Of a stretch of 57,745 nucleotides of DNA, positions 18,739-28,294 are shown in pieces. Numbering within the stretch: position 1 is the stretch's first letter; every line of letters starts with the position of its first letter. Source of the DNA: Parvibaculum sp. Lineage in GTDB: Bacteria; Pseudomonadota; Alphaproteobacteria; Parvibaculales; Parvibaculaceae. Location: assembly GCA_030649335.1 (NCBI GenBank), contig JAUSLL010000015.1, positions 1 through 57,745 of the forward strand, given 5' to 3'. Both the position numbers and the translations under genes were made by a program. The notes under the pieces are model-generated. The model was not told the origin of the DNA, searched no databases, and worked only from the letters and a program-made list of their open reading frames with translations.

Positions 18739-19953
18739 TTAGCTTTTGGGGAGGCCGAGCACGCGCTCGCCGATGATATTGTGCTGCACTTCGCTGGTGC
18801 CGCCGCCGATGGTGCCGGAAAAGGCATTGAAGTAAGAGCGTTGCCAGAGGCCACCGTCATAGGCGAGAGGGTCGCCGACGTAATAGGCGGCGTTGGCGCC
18901 CTGCAGCGACAATGCGAATTGATTGAGGCGGCGGCCGTATTCGCTGCCGATCAGTTTGCCGGACATGGGGATGGAGGAGGGGCGCTCCTGCGTCAGCGGT
19001 TTGATGCGCGCGCGTGAGCTGTTGAGCGCCTGACTGCGTTCGTCAATGATGAGCTGCACGAGTTCGTCGCGGATGGCGACGTCTTCGATGGCTGGTTTGC
19101 CGTTGCGCTTGGCGGTGCGCGCCAGTGCCACGACTTCCGACACATGCTTGCTGTTCATCGCATGGCCACCGGCTTGGCCGCCGACTGCGCCACGCTCAAA
19201 AGCGAGTGTCGCCATGGCAACCTGCCAGCCGCCGCCTTCTTTGCCGATGAGGCAGCTTTCGTCGATGCGGGCATCGGTGAAGAAGGTTTGGTTGAAACCG
19301 AATTCGCCGGTGAGCTTCTTGATCGGCACGACTTCGATGCCTTGAATTTGCATCGGAATGAGGAAGAAGCTCAGGCCTTCATATTTGTTGTTGGTGTTTT
19401 GGTTGGTGCGGGCGAGCAGGATCATGTGTTTGGCGTGGCGGCCAAGGCTTGTCCAGATTTTCGAGCCGTTGAGGACAAACTCTTTGCCGTCGCGCGTGGC
19501 TTTCAGCTGCGCATTGCCGAGATCGGAACCGTGGTCGGGTTCGGAGAACCCCTGACACCAGATATCGTCGGCAGACAGGATGCCGGGGATGAAGGCTTTC
19601 TTCTGTTCTTCTGTGCCCATGTTGAGGATCAGCGGGCCTGCCCAGTTCAAACCGATCGTATTGGTCATGAAGGGCGTCTTCTGCTTCACCATTTCGCGGG
19701 TGACGATGTCTTGCAGCACCTGCGGCTTGCCTCCACCGCCGTATTCTTTCGGCCAGGCCATGCCGAGATAGCCCGCCTCATAGACTTTCTTCTGCCAGTC
19801 GCGCAGGAAATAAAACTGCTCATCCGTGCCGACTTCCATGAAGGATTGCGGCAGGAGGAATCCCGGATCCGTGGGTTTGTTGGCGGTGAACCAGTCGGCC
19901 ACTTCCTGACGGAACGCATCAAGTTCGGCGGGGCTCGGGGTGTTGTCACTCAT
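18739..19953 (-). CDS. Acyl-CoA dehydrogenase, large subunit type
   Basis: 404 residues. FAD/substrate region: DIWCQGFSEPDHGSDLGNAQ, NGSKIWTSLGRHAKHMILLART, and C-terminal GTIGGGTSEVQHNIIGERVLGLP. This matches the PimC/FadE17-like large subunits that work with a smaller homologue. The residue before GT, where medium-chain enzymes have the catalytic Glu, is Gly. Start ATG 19953 with GAGGATCC upstream is preferred over an in-frame site at 20010. Likely co-transcribed with the downstream small-subunit gene. Confidence 0.89.
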   Translation of the reverse strand: MSDNTPSPAELDAFRQEVADWFTANKPTDPGFLLPQSFMEVGTDEQFYFLRDWQKKVYEAGYLGMAWPKEYGGGGKPQVLQDIVTREMVKQKTPFMTNTIGLNWAGPLILNMGTEEQKKAFIPGILSADDIWCQGFSEPDHGSDLGNAQLKATRDGKEFVLNGSKIWTSLGRHAKHMILLARTNQNTNNKYEGLSFFLIPMQIQGIEVVPIKKLTGEFGFNQTFFTDARIDESCLIGKEGGGWQVAMATLAFERGAVGGQAGGHAMNSKHVSEVVALARTAKRNGKPAIEDVAIRDELVQLIIDERSQALNSSRARIKPLTQERPSSIPMSGKLIGSEYGRRLNQFALSLQGANAAYYVGDPLAYDGGLWQRSYFNAFSGTIGGGTSEVQHNIIGERVLGLPKS

Positions 19954-20064
19954 CTGAACGGATCCTCGGTCGCTTTTGGCAGGTTTTGGCAATGGTATAG
20001 CGCATATCAAGGGACGGGTGCCAATGGGACGAAGCTGACGCAGGGGCAGCCTTGATGCTGCGTT

Positions 20065-23000
20065 TCATCCATCGACATGCGTGATGATCAGTTGCGGTAG
20101 CGCCCAGCAGGTGTGGCCCATGTCTTTCGCCATCATCGCCAGACCTTCGGTTTCAATATAGCCGCGATGGCTGAAGGCGGGAAAATTGAGACCGCTGCGG
20201 TGAAGGTCCGCGCGGACAAGAAGTGCTGTGCCGCCGACACCGTCTATGGGTTGAGGGCCGGTCGATGCAGGCAGGTCGCCCAGATAGGCGCGACCGAAAC
20301 CGCGCGGTGGCTGGTGGAGGCCGTCCAGCATATGGCGGGGATGTTCGGCGGGTCCGCGCGCGGGATCGAAGCGGAAGGAATTCAGATCATAGTCGCGGCC
20401 ATCGGGCAGCACGCAGCGGGGCACGATAATGTCTTTGTCGGCGGCGAGGAGGCGGGTGAGAAGGTCCGGCGGATAGTCGATGAGGTCCGCGTCAAGCCAG
20501 AGCACCCAGGCTTCATCGTCGAGCGTTGTGGCGAGCAGAAAATTTCGGGCGCGCGCAAGTGTGGCGCGGCGGATTTTCTGCATGTCGCGTTCCCAGCGTG
20601 CGCCGGTGAGGTGCAACCCGAGATCCTGCTTGATGAGCCGCGTGCGGCGGTAGTCGCTTTGGCGAACCCTGAGTGCGGCATCTGCCAGCGCATGGGTCGC
20701 GTCCGCGCTGTCGCCTTCGATGATGCCGAGCGAGAGTGCGGATTTGTCATAGTCGAGACGATCCAGCAATTCGAAATAGCGCGGCAGAAAGCGTGTCGCA
20801 TCTTTCATCGGCGTCAGGATCAGTACCGGTGGCTGCGAGGATTTGGAGTGCGACGACTTTTGTGTGTGGCGCGGCGTGGTGGTTGCGCTTTGGTCCGCGA
20901 GGTGGCGCAAGCGGTTCGTGATGCGCTTTGCCGTGTGTTCCGGCGCGTAAAGCGCATTGATGTGGGTGCGAGCGCGTGCGCCTGTGGCGCGACCTGCATC
21001 CGGATCGGCGACCAGTGCCCGCATGAGCGCGGTGGCATGATCGAGATCGGGTTCAGCCCATTCGGTGCCTTCGGGGTAGGGCGCGAGTGTGGCGTCTAGG
21101 CGGTATGTTTTGAATTTCACGCCATAACTCGTCTCGGGCGTCATGAAATCCAAGTTTCCGGACCAGGCTGTGGCGACAACGGGTTTTCCAGCCTGCATGG
21201 CTTCGGCGATAACCAGGCCGAAACCTTCGGAACGATGGAGACACAAGAGTGCATCGCAATTGGCGATGAGGCTCGCAACTTCATCACCCGTCACGTCGCC
21301 AAGGCGGAGCGAGATCGAGGTGCGTGTGCCGATGGCCGCGTCGATGAGCTCGCGTTTTTCCGGTGAGAGACTTCGTACCTTGATGATCAATCCGGTCTTG
21401 CCATCATCGTCGGGAAAGGCGCGGCAATAGGCGTCGATCATGCCGAGCGGGTTCTTGCGCTCAAAGCCGCTCAACTCATCGAACACGCAAAGAAAGAGAT
21501 AGGACGTCCCGGGCAGGCCCAGTGTCGCGCGGTCGGTTGCAGGCGCTGCAAATGGTTTCAGTGCCGGCATGTCGAGGACAGGTACGGACACATGAGGCGC
21601 GATACAATGAACAGCATAGAGCGTCGGCACCCATATCTCGTCGAAACGGTTGGCCCATTCGCTCCAGCCTTCCGGCAAGCCCGCGTCGCTCTCCCAATTC
21701 CAATAGCCGATGTTGGTACGGCCCGCGAACATGCGCGTGTCGGAATCGGCGGTCTCGCTTTGCCACAGGCGATGGGTAAGGAGATCGGGGTTTGTATAGA
21801 AAATGTTGATCGGATGGGGCGCATGTGTCGCCCAGTTAAGTGACGTATGATGACGCAATTGATCGAGATCAATGGTGACACGGCGTGTTGCGCCAAGAGC
21901 ATTGTCGAGTGTGCGTGCGGCCGTGCCAAGGCCGGTGCCGGCCCCGAAGCTGCCGAAGAGATTGACGCCAGGTATGTCATCCGGTCTTGGTGCTGATTGT
22001 TCTGCCAGTGTTTTTTCATAGGCGCGCAGAGGCAGATGTTTGTTCAGCTCATCAACAACCGCTTCATAGCGCGCGCCTGAATAGCGTTGACCGGTTGCCC
22101 TCCAGTGATGCTCGAAATGCTCGTCGTTCCAAGTGTTCGCACCATGCGCGACATAGACGTAGAGGCGGGGAATATCGAGATGCGCGGTTGCGTGTTCGGC
22201 GCATATTTTTTCCATGACGGGCGTGTCTTCGCCACGTGCGAGTTCGGGATAACGCGGCATGATCGCTTTTTCGCAAAGCATTGAGCCTTCCCAGACACGT
22301 TCCGTTGAAATCGTCGCGCGCTTTTGCAGCGGCATCCAGATGAGCCAGCGTTTGAGAAAGGACGCCCGCGCCTCAGTGACAAAAATGGCCGCGAGCTGGA
22401 TCTGCAAGCGGTGCGGGTCAGAAAGATCATCATCGTCCCATTGGCAGACGTAATTGCCGCGCGCTTCATCGACAGCGAGATTGCGCAGCCTGCCGAGCGA
22501 GGCGTTATGTGTTGCCGGTTTGATGAAGCGCAGGCGCGGGTCATTGAGGCGGGCGACTTCGTCGGCCAGTTTCGTGCAGTCGCCGTCGTCGATGATGATG
22601 AGTTCGCTGTTGCTATAGGTCTGGGCGAGAAAGGCGGTGAGCGCGTGGCGGCTCAGGTGGTAGCGGTTACGCGTTACCATGAGGCAGGAGATGAGGGGTG
22701 GCGTGTGGTTGACGAGCGGCCTGGAGGCAGATGCGCCGGGGGATGTGCCCGGTCTGCGCTCAAGCGGAAAGCTTTCGGGCAGTGGTGCGAGATCATCGTC
22801 ACCGTCACGGAACCAACTGCCATCCCAATAATGGATTGCCAGAGCGTCGCGTGTCATGCTTTCCCATGTGGCGATATCAAAGGCTGCACCACTCCAGATT
22901 TCACGTTTGGAGAAGGGATAGAACACAGGTGCGGGGAGGATCGTTAGCGGCGCACCTTTATAGAGTTTGCGGGCGCGGTTGAGCAGCAGGGGGCCGGTGC

Positions 23001-23481
23001 GCACGAGCACATGAGCGGTGGCGGGTGCCGTCGTGAGGCACTGCATTACGCTCTCCCAATAGGGATGTGCGGGTGCGCTTGCGATAATGGTCGGGCATAG
23101 AAGGTCCTCCGGTGTATTCCCGCGAAAGAGCTCTTCATCAAAATGTTCAGGTGGCTCAAGGCCGATTATGAATTCGCGTTTGGCGATGAATTCGTCGAAG
23201 GGCTGTAGGCATTCGGTGTCGAGGTCGGCATAGAGCCCGCCGAAATGCGACAGGATCATGTAGCGCCCGGTGTCCGCACGACAAATGTTGTCCTTGTATC
23301 CATCGAAGGTCGCGAGGAAATCCGGGAAATGTCCGGCGACAAAAGTGCGGATCGTTTTATCCGTCCAGAGGCAGTATTCCCAGTTGGGATGCCGCTGCCG
23401 CCAGCTTGCGGCAAGCGCCTGATACCGCGCGGGCAGGTCTTCGGATTTCCAGAGCTGATGGATGATTTTCGGAATGGGCAC
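20065..23481 (-). CDS. Four-module glycosyltransferase (GT32-GT2-GT4-Anp1)
   Basis: 1138 residues with four glycosyltransferase-like modules. Residues 1-245 are GT32/Och1-like: IPKIIHQLWKS, RADTGRYMIL and the DLD metal site in GGLYADLDTE (86-88). Residues 262-480 are GT2: SCLMVTRNRYHLSR, IIIDDGD and a DDDD motif (349-352). Residues 505-860 are GT4: VNLFGSFGAGTGLGTAARTL and HRSEGFGLVIAEAMQAGKPVVAT. Residues 886-1138 resemble Anp1 (GT62): LILTPMKDATRFLPRYFELLDRL and LDADLIDYP (997-999). No membrane segment, so probably a cytosolic polymer- or chain-extending enzyme. Start is GTG. No polysaccharide export genes are adjacent. Confidence 0.85.
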   Translation of the reverse strand: MPIPKIIHQLWKSEDLPARYQALAASWRQRHPNWEYCLWTDKTIRTFVAGHFPDFLATFDGYKDNICRADTGRYMILSHFGGLYADLDTECLQPFDEFIAKREFIIGLEPPEHFDEELFRGNTPEDLLCPTIIASAPAHPYWESVMQCLTTAPATAHVLVRTGPLLLNRARKLYKGAPLTILPAPVFYPFSKREIWSGAAFDIATWESMTRDALAIHYWDGSWFRDGDDDLAPLPESFPLERRPGTSPGASASRPLVNHTPPLISCLMVTRNRYHLSRHALTAFLAQTYSNSELIIIDDGDCTKLADEVARLNDPRLRFIKPATHNASLGRLRNLAVDEARGNYVCQWDDDDLSDPHRLQIQLAAIFVTEARASFLKRWLIWMPLQKRATISTERVWEGSMLCEKAIMPRYPELARGEDTPVMEKICAEHATAHLDIPRLYVYVAHGANTWNDEHFEHHWRATGQRYSGARYEAVVDELNKHLPLRAYEKTLAEQSAPRPDDIPGVNLFGSFGAGTGLGTAARTLDNALGATRRVTIDLDQLRHHTSLNWATHAPHPINIFYTNPDLLTHRLWQSETADSDTRMFAGRTNIGYWNWESDAGLPEGWSEWANRFDEIWVPTLYAVHCIAPHVSVPVLDMPALKPFAAPATDRATLGLPGTSYLFLCVFDELSGFERKNPLGMIDAYCRAFPDDDGKTGLIIKVRSLSPEKRELIDAAIGTRTSISLRLGDVTGDEVASLIANCDALLCLHRSEGFGLVIAEAMQAGKPVVATAWSGNLDFMTPETSYGVKFKTYRLDATLAPYPEGTEWAEPDLDHATALMRALVADPDAGRATGARARTHINALYAPEHTAKRITNRLRHLADQSATTTPRHTQKSSHSKSSQPPVLILTPMKDATRFLPRYFELLDRLDYDKSALSLGIIEGDSADATHALADAALRVRQSDYRRTRLIKQDLGLHLTGARWERDMQKIRRATLARARNFLLATTLDDEAWVLWLDADLIDYPPDLLTRLLAADKDIIVPRCVLPDGRDYDLNSFRFDPARGPAEHPRHMLDGLHQPPRGFGRAYLGDLPASTGPQPIDGVGGTALLVRADLHRSGLNFPAFSHRGYIETEGLAMMAKDMGHTCWALPQLIITHVDG

Positions 23482-23711
23482 GTGGGCAGAACCGTTGGAA
23501 TAAAGGACAGGGTGCCGACACTCTAAACAAATTCTGAACGGTGATGCGAAATGCCCATTTTTTGATCGACTGCCACATTATTGCGCACGAAAAACTTATT
23601 AAAATCAATGTGTTAGCTTTATAAATGAGAAAGGAAATGTCTGTAGTCTCGCGCTCAGAGATTGCGGGTTGTACATGATTGCGACCGGCGCGAATTGAAT
23701 TGGCGGGTTCC

Positions 23712-24836
23712 ATGGCGGCGGTGTTGCGTAAGGCAAATGAGGATGCGGATCTCTATCGCGGGATGTTTGAAAACGCGATCTGGGGCATTTTTCAGACAAC
23801 GGCGGATGGTCACTATCTGGCGGCTAATCCGGCGCTAGCCGCGATCTACGGCTATGCCTCGCGAGATGCCATGCTCAATGCGTTGACCGATATCGGTCGC
23901 CAGCTTTATGTTGATCCGCGTCGCCGCGATGACTTCGTTCGCATGATGCGCGACGATGGCAGCGTCAGTGCTTTTGAATCGCAGGTCTACCGGCTCGACG
24001 GTGAGGTGATCTGGATTTCCGAGAGCGGACGCGAGGTGCGTAACGCCGCGGGCGAGTTTCTCTATTTTGAAGGCACGGTTGAAGACATCACCGTGCGTAA
24101 AACGGCCGAGCGCGAATTGCAGGAAGCCAAAGAACTCGCCGAAGCTGCAAGCCGCGCCAAATCAGCGTTTCTGGCCAATATGAGCCATGAATTGCGCACG
24201 CCTCTGAACGCGATCCTTGGTTTTTCCGAAATCTTGCGTGATGAATTGCTCGGGCCTTTGGGCGACGCCCGATACAGCGAATACGCAGGCGATATTCTGG
24301 ATAGCGGCAGGCATCTGCTCGCCGTTATCAACGATATTCTCGATCTGACGAAAATTGAAGCGGGACATCTGACGCTTGATGCGCAGCCCGTTGATGTGCT
24401 TGCAATGCTGGCGGTCTGCGAACGCTATTTCGGTGGGGCGGTAGAGGCTGCCGGCATCCGACTTGTGATCGAGGGGCCGCCGGAAGAGGTGACGATCACT
24501 GCCGACCCGACCCGTCTGAAACAGATATTGCTCAACCTCATTTCGAATTCGGTTAAATTCACCAGCGTCGGTTCGGTGAAGGTCGAGGCTGGCTTTGCGG
24601 GGATGAGCGAATTTGTCTTCTCGGTCACTGATACAGGCATCGGCATGAGCGAGGAACATATGGCGAAAGCCCTGCTTCCGTTCCTGCAGGTCGATACGTC
24701 GCTCGCGCGGCGCTATGAGGGCACGGGCCTTGGTCTCACGTTGACGAAGTCGCTCGTCGAGATGCATGGCGGCACGCTCGCCATCGAAAGCCGACTTGGC
24801 GAGGGTACACGCGTGAGGGTGCATCTGCCGGTCTGA
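23712..24836 (+). CDS. PAS-domain sensor histidine kinase
   Basis: 374 residues, soluble. PAS domain (about 15-130: LYRGMFENAIWGIFQTTADGH to FEGTVEDITVRKTAERELQ), then HisKA with H-box FLANMSHELRTPLNAILGFSEIL and HATPase_c (NLISNSVKF, DTGIGMS, GTGLGLTLTKSLVEMHGG). It lacks a receiver domain and a neighbouring response regulator, so it is an orphan kinase. ATG 23712 is taken as start; a TTG 33 bases upstream is possible. The same core architecture recurs in the kinase at 50.8 kb. Confidence 0.88.
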   Translation: MAAVLRKANEDADLYRGMFENAIWGIFQTTADGHYLAANPALAAIYGYASRDAMLNALTDIGRQLYVDPRRRDDFVRMMRDDGSVSAFESQVYRLDGEVIWISESGREVRNAAGEFLYFEGTVEDITVRKTAERELQEAKELAEAASRAKSAFLANMSHELRTPLNAILGFSEILRDELLGPLGDARYSEYAGDILDSGRHLLAVINDILDLTKIEAGHLTLDAQPVDVLAMLAVCERYFGGAVEAAGIRLVIEGPPEEVTITADPTRLKQILLNLISNSVKFTSVGSVKVEAGFAGMSEFVFSVTDTGIGMSEEHMAKALLPFLQVDTSLARRYEGTGLGLTLTKSLVEMHGGTLAIESRLGEGTRVRVHLPV

Positions 24837-24945
24837 TGCGCCCGCCGATAGGGCGTGTCGCTGCCACTAAAGACGGCGTCTGCTCATTATTGCGCCAGTT
24901 ATCGCCTAAAAACCTTTGTTTCACCGGCTTTTCAGCCAAATAATC

Positions 24946-24961
24946 TGGCATCGCTTTTGCT
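24946..24961 (+). promoter_or_regulatory. Sigma54-type promoter of the Anbu operon
   Basis: TGGCATCGCTTTTGCT has GG (24947-24948) and GC (24959-24960) exactly 10 bases apart, the invariant -24/-12 geometry of RpoN promoters; consensus TGGCACG-N4-TTGCA/T. It lies 55 bases before the start of the first gene. Confidence 0.6.
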
Positions 24962-25015
24962 CTTACCTCAAGGTGAGTAGCGCGACCTTTCGGTCCGCGC
25001 CAATGAGGAGTTGCG

Positions 25016-26446
25016 ATGCCTGAGGCGAAGATTGGGGCCATCTTTGATGAAATGGGCCTCAACGACCAGGAGTGCCGACGCGCCTATCTGGGATTGCGTG
25101 ACTGGTTGAATGAGACGCCCGCCGATATACTGGCGCTGCGGCGCGAAGAAGCGGAAACATTTTTCAGGAAGATCGGCATTACCTTTGCGGTCTATGGCGA
25201 AGGCGGTGATCCTGAACGGATCATTCCGTTCGACATTATTCCGCGCATTCTCGAAGCTGCTGAATGGCGTCACATCACGGCGGGTCTTACGCAGCGTGTG
25301 CGTGCACTCAATGCCTTTATCGCTGATGTTTATGGGGCGCAGGACATTGTGCGCGCCGGGTTGATGCCTGCCGATCAGATTATCCTCAATGATACTTACC
25401 GGCATCAGATGCAGGGCATCACAGTGCCTAATGGCATCTATACGCATATCTCCGGCATCGACATGGTGCGCGTGAGTGCGGATGAATTCTATGTGCTCGA
25501 AGACAATGTGCGCACACCGTCGGGTGTTTCCTACATGCTCGAGAATCGCGAAATCACCATGCGATTGTTTCCCGATCTTTTCTCGCGCCACGCGGTAGCG
25601 CCCGTTGATCATTATTGCGACGAGTTGCTCACCACTTTGTCGTCTGTGCCGCCGCGTCATTGCGACCGCGAACCGACAGTCGTGGTGATGACGCCGGGTA
25701 TTTATAACAGCGCCTATTACGAGCATTCTTTTCTGGCCGATCAGATGGGTGTTGAACTCGTCGAGGGGCCGGACCTCTATGTCAAAGATGACATTGTCTA
25801 TATGCGCACGACGCAGGGACCGAAACGCGTTGACGTCATCTACCGCCGTGTGGATGACGAGTTTCTCGATCCGCTGGCGTTTCGCGCCGACACCGCGCTC
25901 GGTGTTGCGGGCCTGATGAATGCCTATCGTGCGGGCAATGTGAACCTTGCCAATGCGGTGGGGGCAGGCATCGCCGACGACAAATCGACCTATACATTCG
26001 TGCCTGCGATGATCGAATTCTATCTCGGCGAAAAACCGATCCTCAACAATGTGCCGACCTTTCGCTGCGGTGAACCGGATGATCTCAAATATGTGCTTGA
26101 GCGGCTTGACGAACTTGTTGTGAAGGAGACACACGGGTCGGGTGGCTACGGCATGCTGATCGGGCCGAAATCAACGAAGGCTGAGCGCGAAATGTTTGCC
26201 GCCCGTATCAAAGCGACGCCCGACAAATATATCGCGCAGCCGACGCTGGCGCTTTCGACCTGCCCGACCTTTGTCAATGAAGGTATCGCGCCGCGTCATG
26301 TCGATCTCAGGCCCTTTGTGCTCGCAGGCAAAGACATTCGCGTGGTGCCGGGCGGGCTCACGCGCGTGGCGCTCACCGAAGGTTCGCTTGTTGTCAATTC
26401 CTCGCAAGGCGGAGGCACCAAGGATACCTGGGTGCTGGAGGATTAA
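25016..26446 (+). CDS. Circularly permuted ATP-grasp protein
   Basis: 476 residues of the circularly permuted ATP-grasp type 2 family, predicted to form amide or peptide bonds from ATP and a carboxylate. Recognisable segments: NGIYTHISGIDMVRV, LEDNVRTPSGVSYMLENR, DVIYRRVDDEFLDP and VVKETHGSGGYGMLIGP, the last holding ATP-contacting Lys and Gly residues. GAGGAG precedes the start by 6 bases. First of four genes (ATP-grasp, alpha-E, transglutaminase, Anbu) that recur together in bacteria; comparative work places them in a peptide-modification system whose substrate is unknown. Confidence 0.92.
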   Translation: MPEAKIGAIFDEMGLNDQECRRAYLGLRDWLNETPADILALRREEAETFFRKIGITFAVYGEGGDPERIIPFDIIPRILEAAEWRHITAGLTQRVRALNAFIADVYGAQDIVRAGLMPADQIILNDTYRHQMQGITVPNGIYTHISGIDMVRVSADEFYVLEDNVRTPSGVSYMLENREITMRLFPDLFSRHAVAPVDHYCDELLTTLSSVPPRHCDREPTVVVMTPGIYNSAYYEHSFLADQMGVELVEGPDLYVKDDIVYMRTTQGPKRVDVIYRRVDDEFLDPLAFRADTALGVAGLMNAYRAGNVNLANAVGAGIADDKSTYTFVPAMIEFYLGEKPILNNVPTFRCGEPDDLKYVLERLDELVVKETHGSGGYGMLIGPKSTKAEREMFAARIKATPDKYIAQPTLALSTCPTFVNEGIAPRHVDLRPFVLAGKDIRVVPGGLTRVALTEGSLVVNSSQGGGTKDTWVLED

Positions 26447-26449
26447 ATC

Positions 26450-27391
26450 ATGTTGAGTCGCACCGCTGACAGTCTTTACTGGATAGCGCGCTATATGGAA
26501 CGCGCTGAAAATCTGTCGCGTATTTTGCGCGTGACGGATCGTCTGTCGCTGATGCCGAAGCTTGCAGGCACCGGCAGCAATGAATGGCACTCGACGATTG
26601 TTGTTTCGGATTGTGAAGAAGGATTTTACGAAAAATATGAAGAGGCGACTGCTGAGCATGTGATTTCTTATCTGGCGTTCGATCCTGATAATCCCTCAAG
26701 CATTCGTAGTTGCATTGAAGCGGCGCGGCGCAATGCACGCTCTGTGCGCACCGCGCTCACCACCGAGCAATGGGAATGTCTCAACGGCACATGGCTTGAA
26801 ATGTCGCGGATGAAAGAAAGTCGGTTGCGTGGCGGCGGCTTGCACGGATTTCTCGACTGGGTGAAAGAACGCACGTTGATGTTCCACGGCAGTACGGTGG
26901 CGACGATGCTCCGGCGCGATAGTTTTCATTTCATGCAGCTTGGCACTTTCATCGAGCGCGGCGATAACACGGCGCGCATTCTCGATGTTAAGTATCATGT
27001 GTTGCTGCCTGAGCACGCCGAAGTGGGCGGCGGCATTGACTATTATCAGTGGGCTGCGATCCTGCGTGCGGTGTCGGGCTATCGCGGCTATCACGCGCTT
27101 TACAATGAAGGCATCAAGCCGTGGCTTGTGGCAGATTTTCTCATCATGCGTGAGGAAATGCCACGTTCGTTGGTGGCTTGCATGGGCAAGGTGAAGGAAT
27201 GCCTTGATCATCTCGCCGATGAATATGGTCAGCGTCACGAAAGTCACCGCATGGCGGGGCGGCGCTATTCGCAATTGCGGTTCGGTAAGGTTGACGATGT
27301 ATTCGGACAGGGATTGCATCTCTTTCTCGAACAATTCATCGACCAGAATAATGATCTCGGTGCCGAGATTTCCCGCTCCTATCTGATGTGA
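26450..27391 (+). CDS. Alpha-E domain protein
   Basis: 313 residues, all-helical alpha-E family. The start MLSRTADSLYWIARYMERAENLSR is diagnostic; IERGDNTARILDVKYH and the RGYHALYNEGIKPWLVADFLI segment follow. It has no known catalytic activity and is found almost only beside ATP-grasp and transglutaminase genes, as here (3 bases after the ATP-grasp stop). Probably a scaffold or partner of the amide ligase (inference). Confidence 0.92.
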   Translation: MLSRTADSLYWIARYMERAENLSRILRVTDRLSLMPKLAGTGSNEWHSTIVVSDCEEGFYEKYEEATAEHVISYLAFDPDNPSSIRSCIEAARRNARSVRTALTTEQWECLNGTWLEMSRMKESRLRGGGLHGFLDWVKERTLMFHGSTVATMLRRDSFHFMQLGTFIERGDNTARILDVKYHVLLPEHAEVGGGIDYYQWAAILRAVSGYRGYHALYNEGIKPWLVADFLIMREEMPRSLVACMGKVKECLDHLADEYGQRHESHRMAGRRYSQLRFGKVDDVFGQGLHLFLEQFIDQNNDLGAEISRSYLM

Positions 27392-27403
27392 GGCGAAACA
27401 AAC

Positions 27404-28222
27404 ATGCGCATGCACATCGAGCATGAAACCGTTTATTCCTATGATGAGCCGGTGTCCTACTCCATACAGGCGCTGCGATTGCGTCCGCTGGATACGCGGT
27501 CGCAACGTATTTTGAGCTGGACGGTGGAGACGCCGCTTTATGCCAGCGTGCGCGACCAGCGCGATGTCTATGGCAATGTGTTGCAGATGCTCTATGTCGA
27601 GCGGCCGCATAGCGAAATTCGGCTGCGGGTGTGGGGTGAAGTTGAAACAATCGACACGCATGGCGTGGTCACTGCGGCGATTGAAAAATTTCCGCCGCGA
27701 TTTTATCTGCGTAGGACGATGCTTACCGAAGCCGACGAGACGATCCTGACGCTGGCGAATGCCGCGCGTGAAGCGTCCGATGGCACACAGCTCGATCTTG
27801 CCCATTGTCTGATGCATAAAACGCGCGATGCACTCGATTATATGATTGGCGAAACTGATGCGACGACGAGCGCGGCGCAAGCGCTCGCCAACGGGTCGGG
27901 TGTCTGTCAGGACCATGCGCATGTCTTTATTGCGGCAGCCCGCAGCGTCGGTATGCCGGCGCGCTATGTTAGCGGCTATTTGTGGACGGACGCGGGCGAG
28001 CAGGGCGAAGCGGCCCATGCTTGGGCTGAGGCCTATGTCGAGGATCTCGGCTGGGTGGGTTTTGATGTCGCCAACCGCATCTGTCCCACAGAGGCGCATG
28101 TGCGGGTCGCGTCGGGTCTCGATTATCTCGAGGCCGCGCCTATTCGGGGCTTGCGGCGCGGCGGCGGACAGGAGACCCTTGATGTCAAGGTGCATGTTGC
28201 CGAAGGCGGCGCTCAGCAGTAG
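27404..28222 (+). CDS. Transglutaminase-like cysteine peptidase
   Basis: 272 residues. N-terminal beta domain (HIEHETVYSYDEPVSYSIQALRLRP), then a transglutaminase/papain-like core with catalytic Cys in ANGSGVCQDHAHVFIAAARS, His in AHAWAEAYVEDLGW and Asp in VGFDVANRICPTEAHVRV. In this gene order such proteins are predicted to cleave or exchange the amide bonds made by the ATP-grasp partner. It begins 12 bases after the alpha-E gene. Confidence 0.92.
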   Translation: MRMHIEHETVYSYDEPVSYSIQALRLRPLDTRSQRILSWTVETPLYASVRDQRDVYGNVLQMLYVERPHSEIRLRVWGEVETIDTHGVVTAAIEKFPPRFYLRRTMLTEADETILTLANAAREASDGTQLDLAHCLMHKTRDALDYMIGETDATTSAAQALANGSGVCQDHAHVFIAAARSVGMPARYVSGYLWTDAGEQGEAAHAWAEAYVEDLGWVGFDVANRICPTEAHVRVASGLDYLEAAPIRGLRRGGGQETLDVKVHVAEGGAQQ

Positions 28223-28294
28223 AACGGCATTCTATAAAACGGCACAAGATCGTTTGGGGATACACCTCCGGACCGAATTCGGGATTTCACGTCG

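Noticed and set aside
24968..26134. Minus-strand frame opposite the ATP-grasp gene
   Set aside because: No recognisable domain, and the plus strand encodes a conserved family.
26696..28195. Minus-strand frame opposite the alpha-E and transglutaminase genes
   Set aside because: Spans two certain genes and their junction; mirror-frame artefact.
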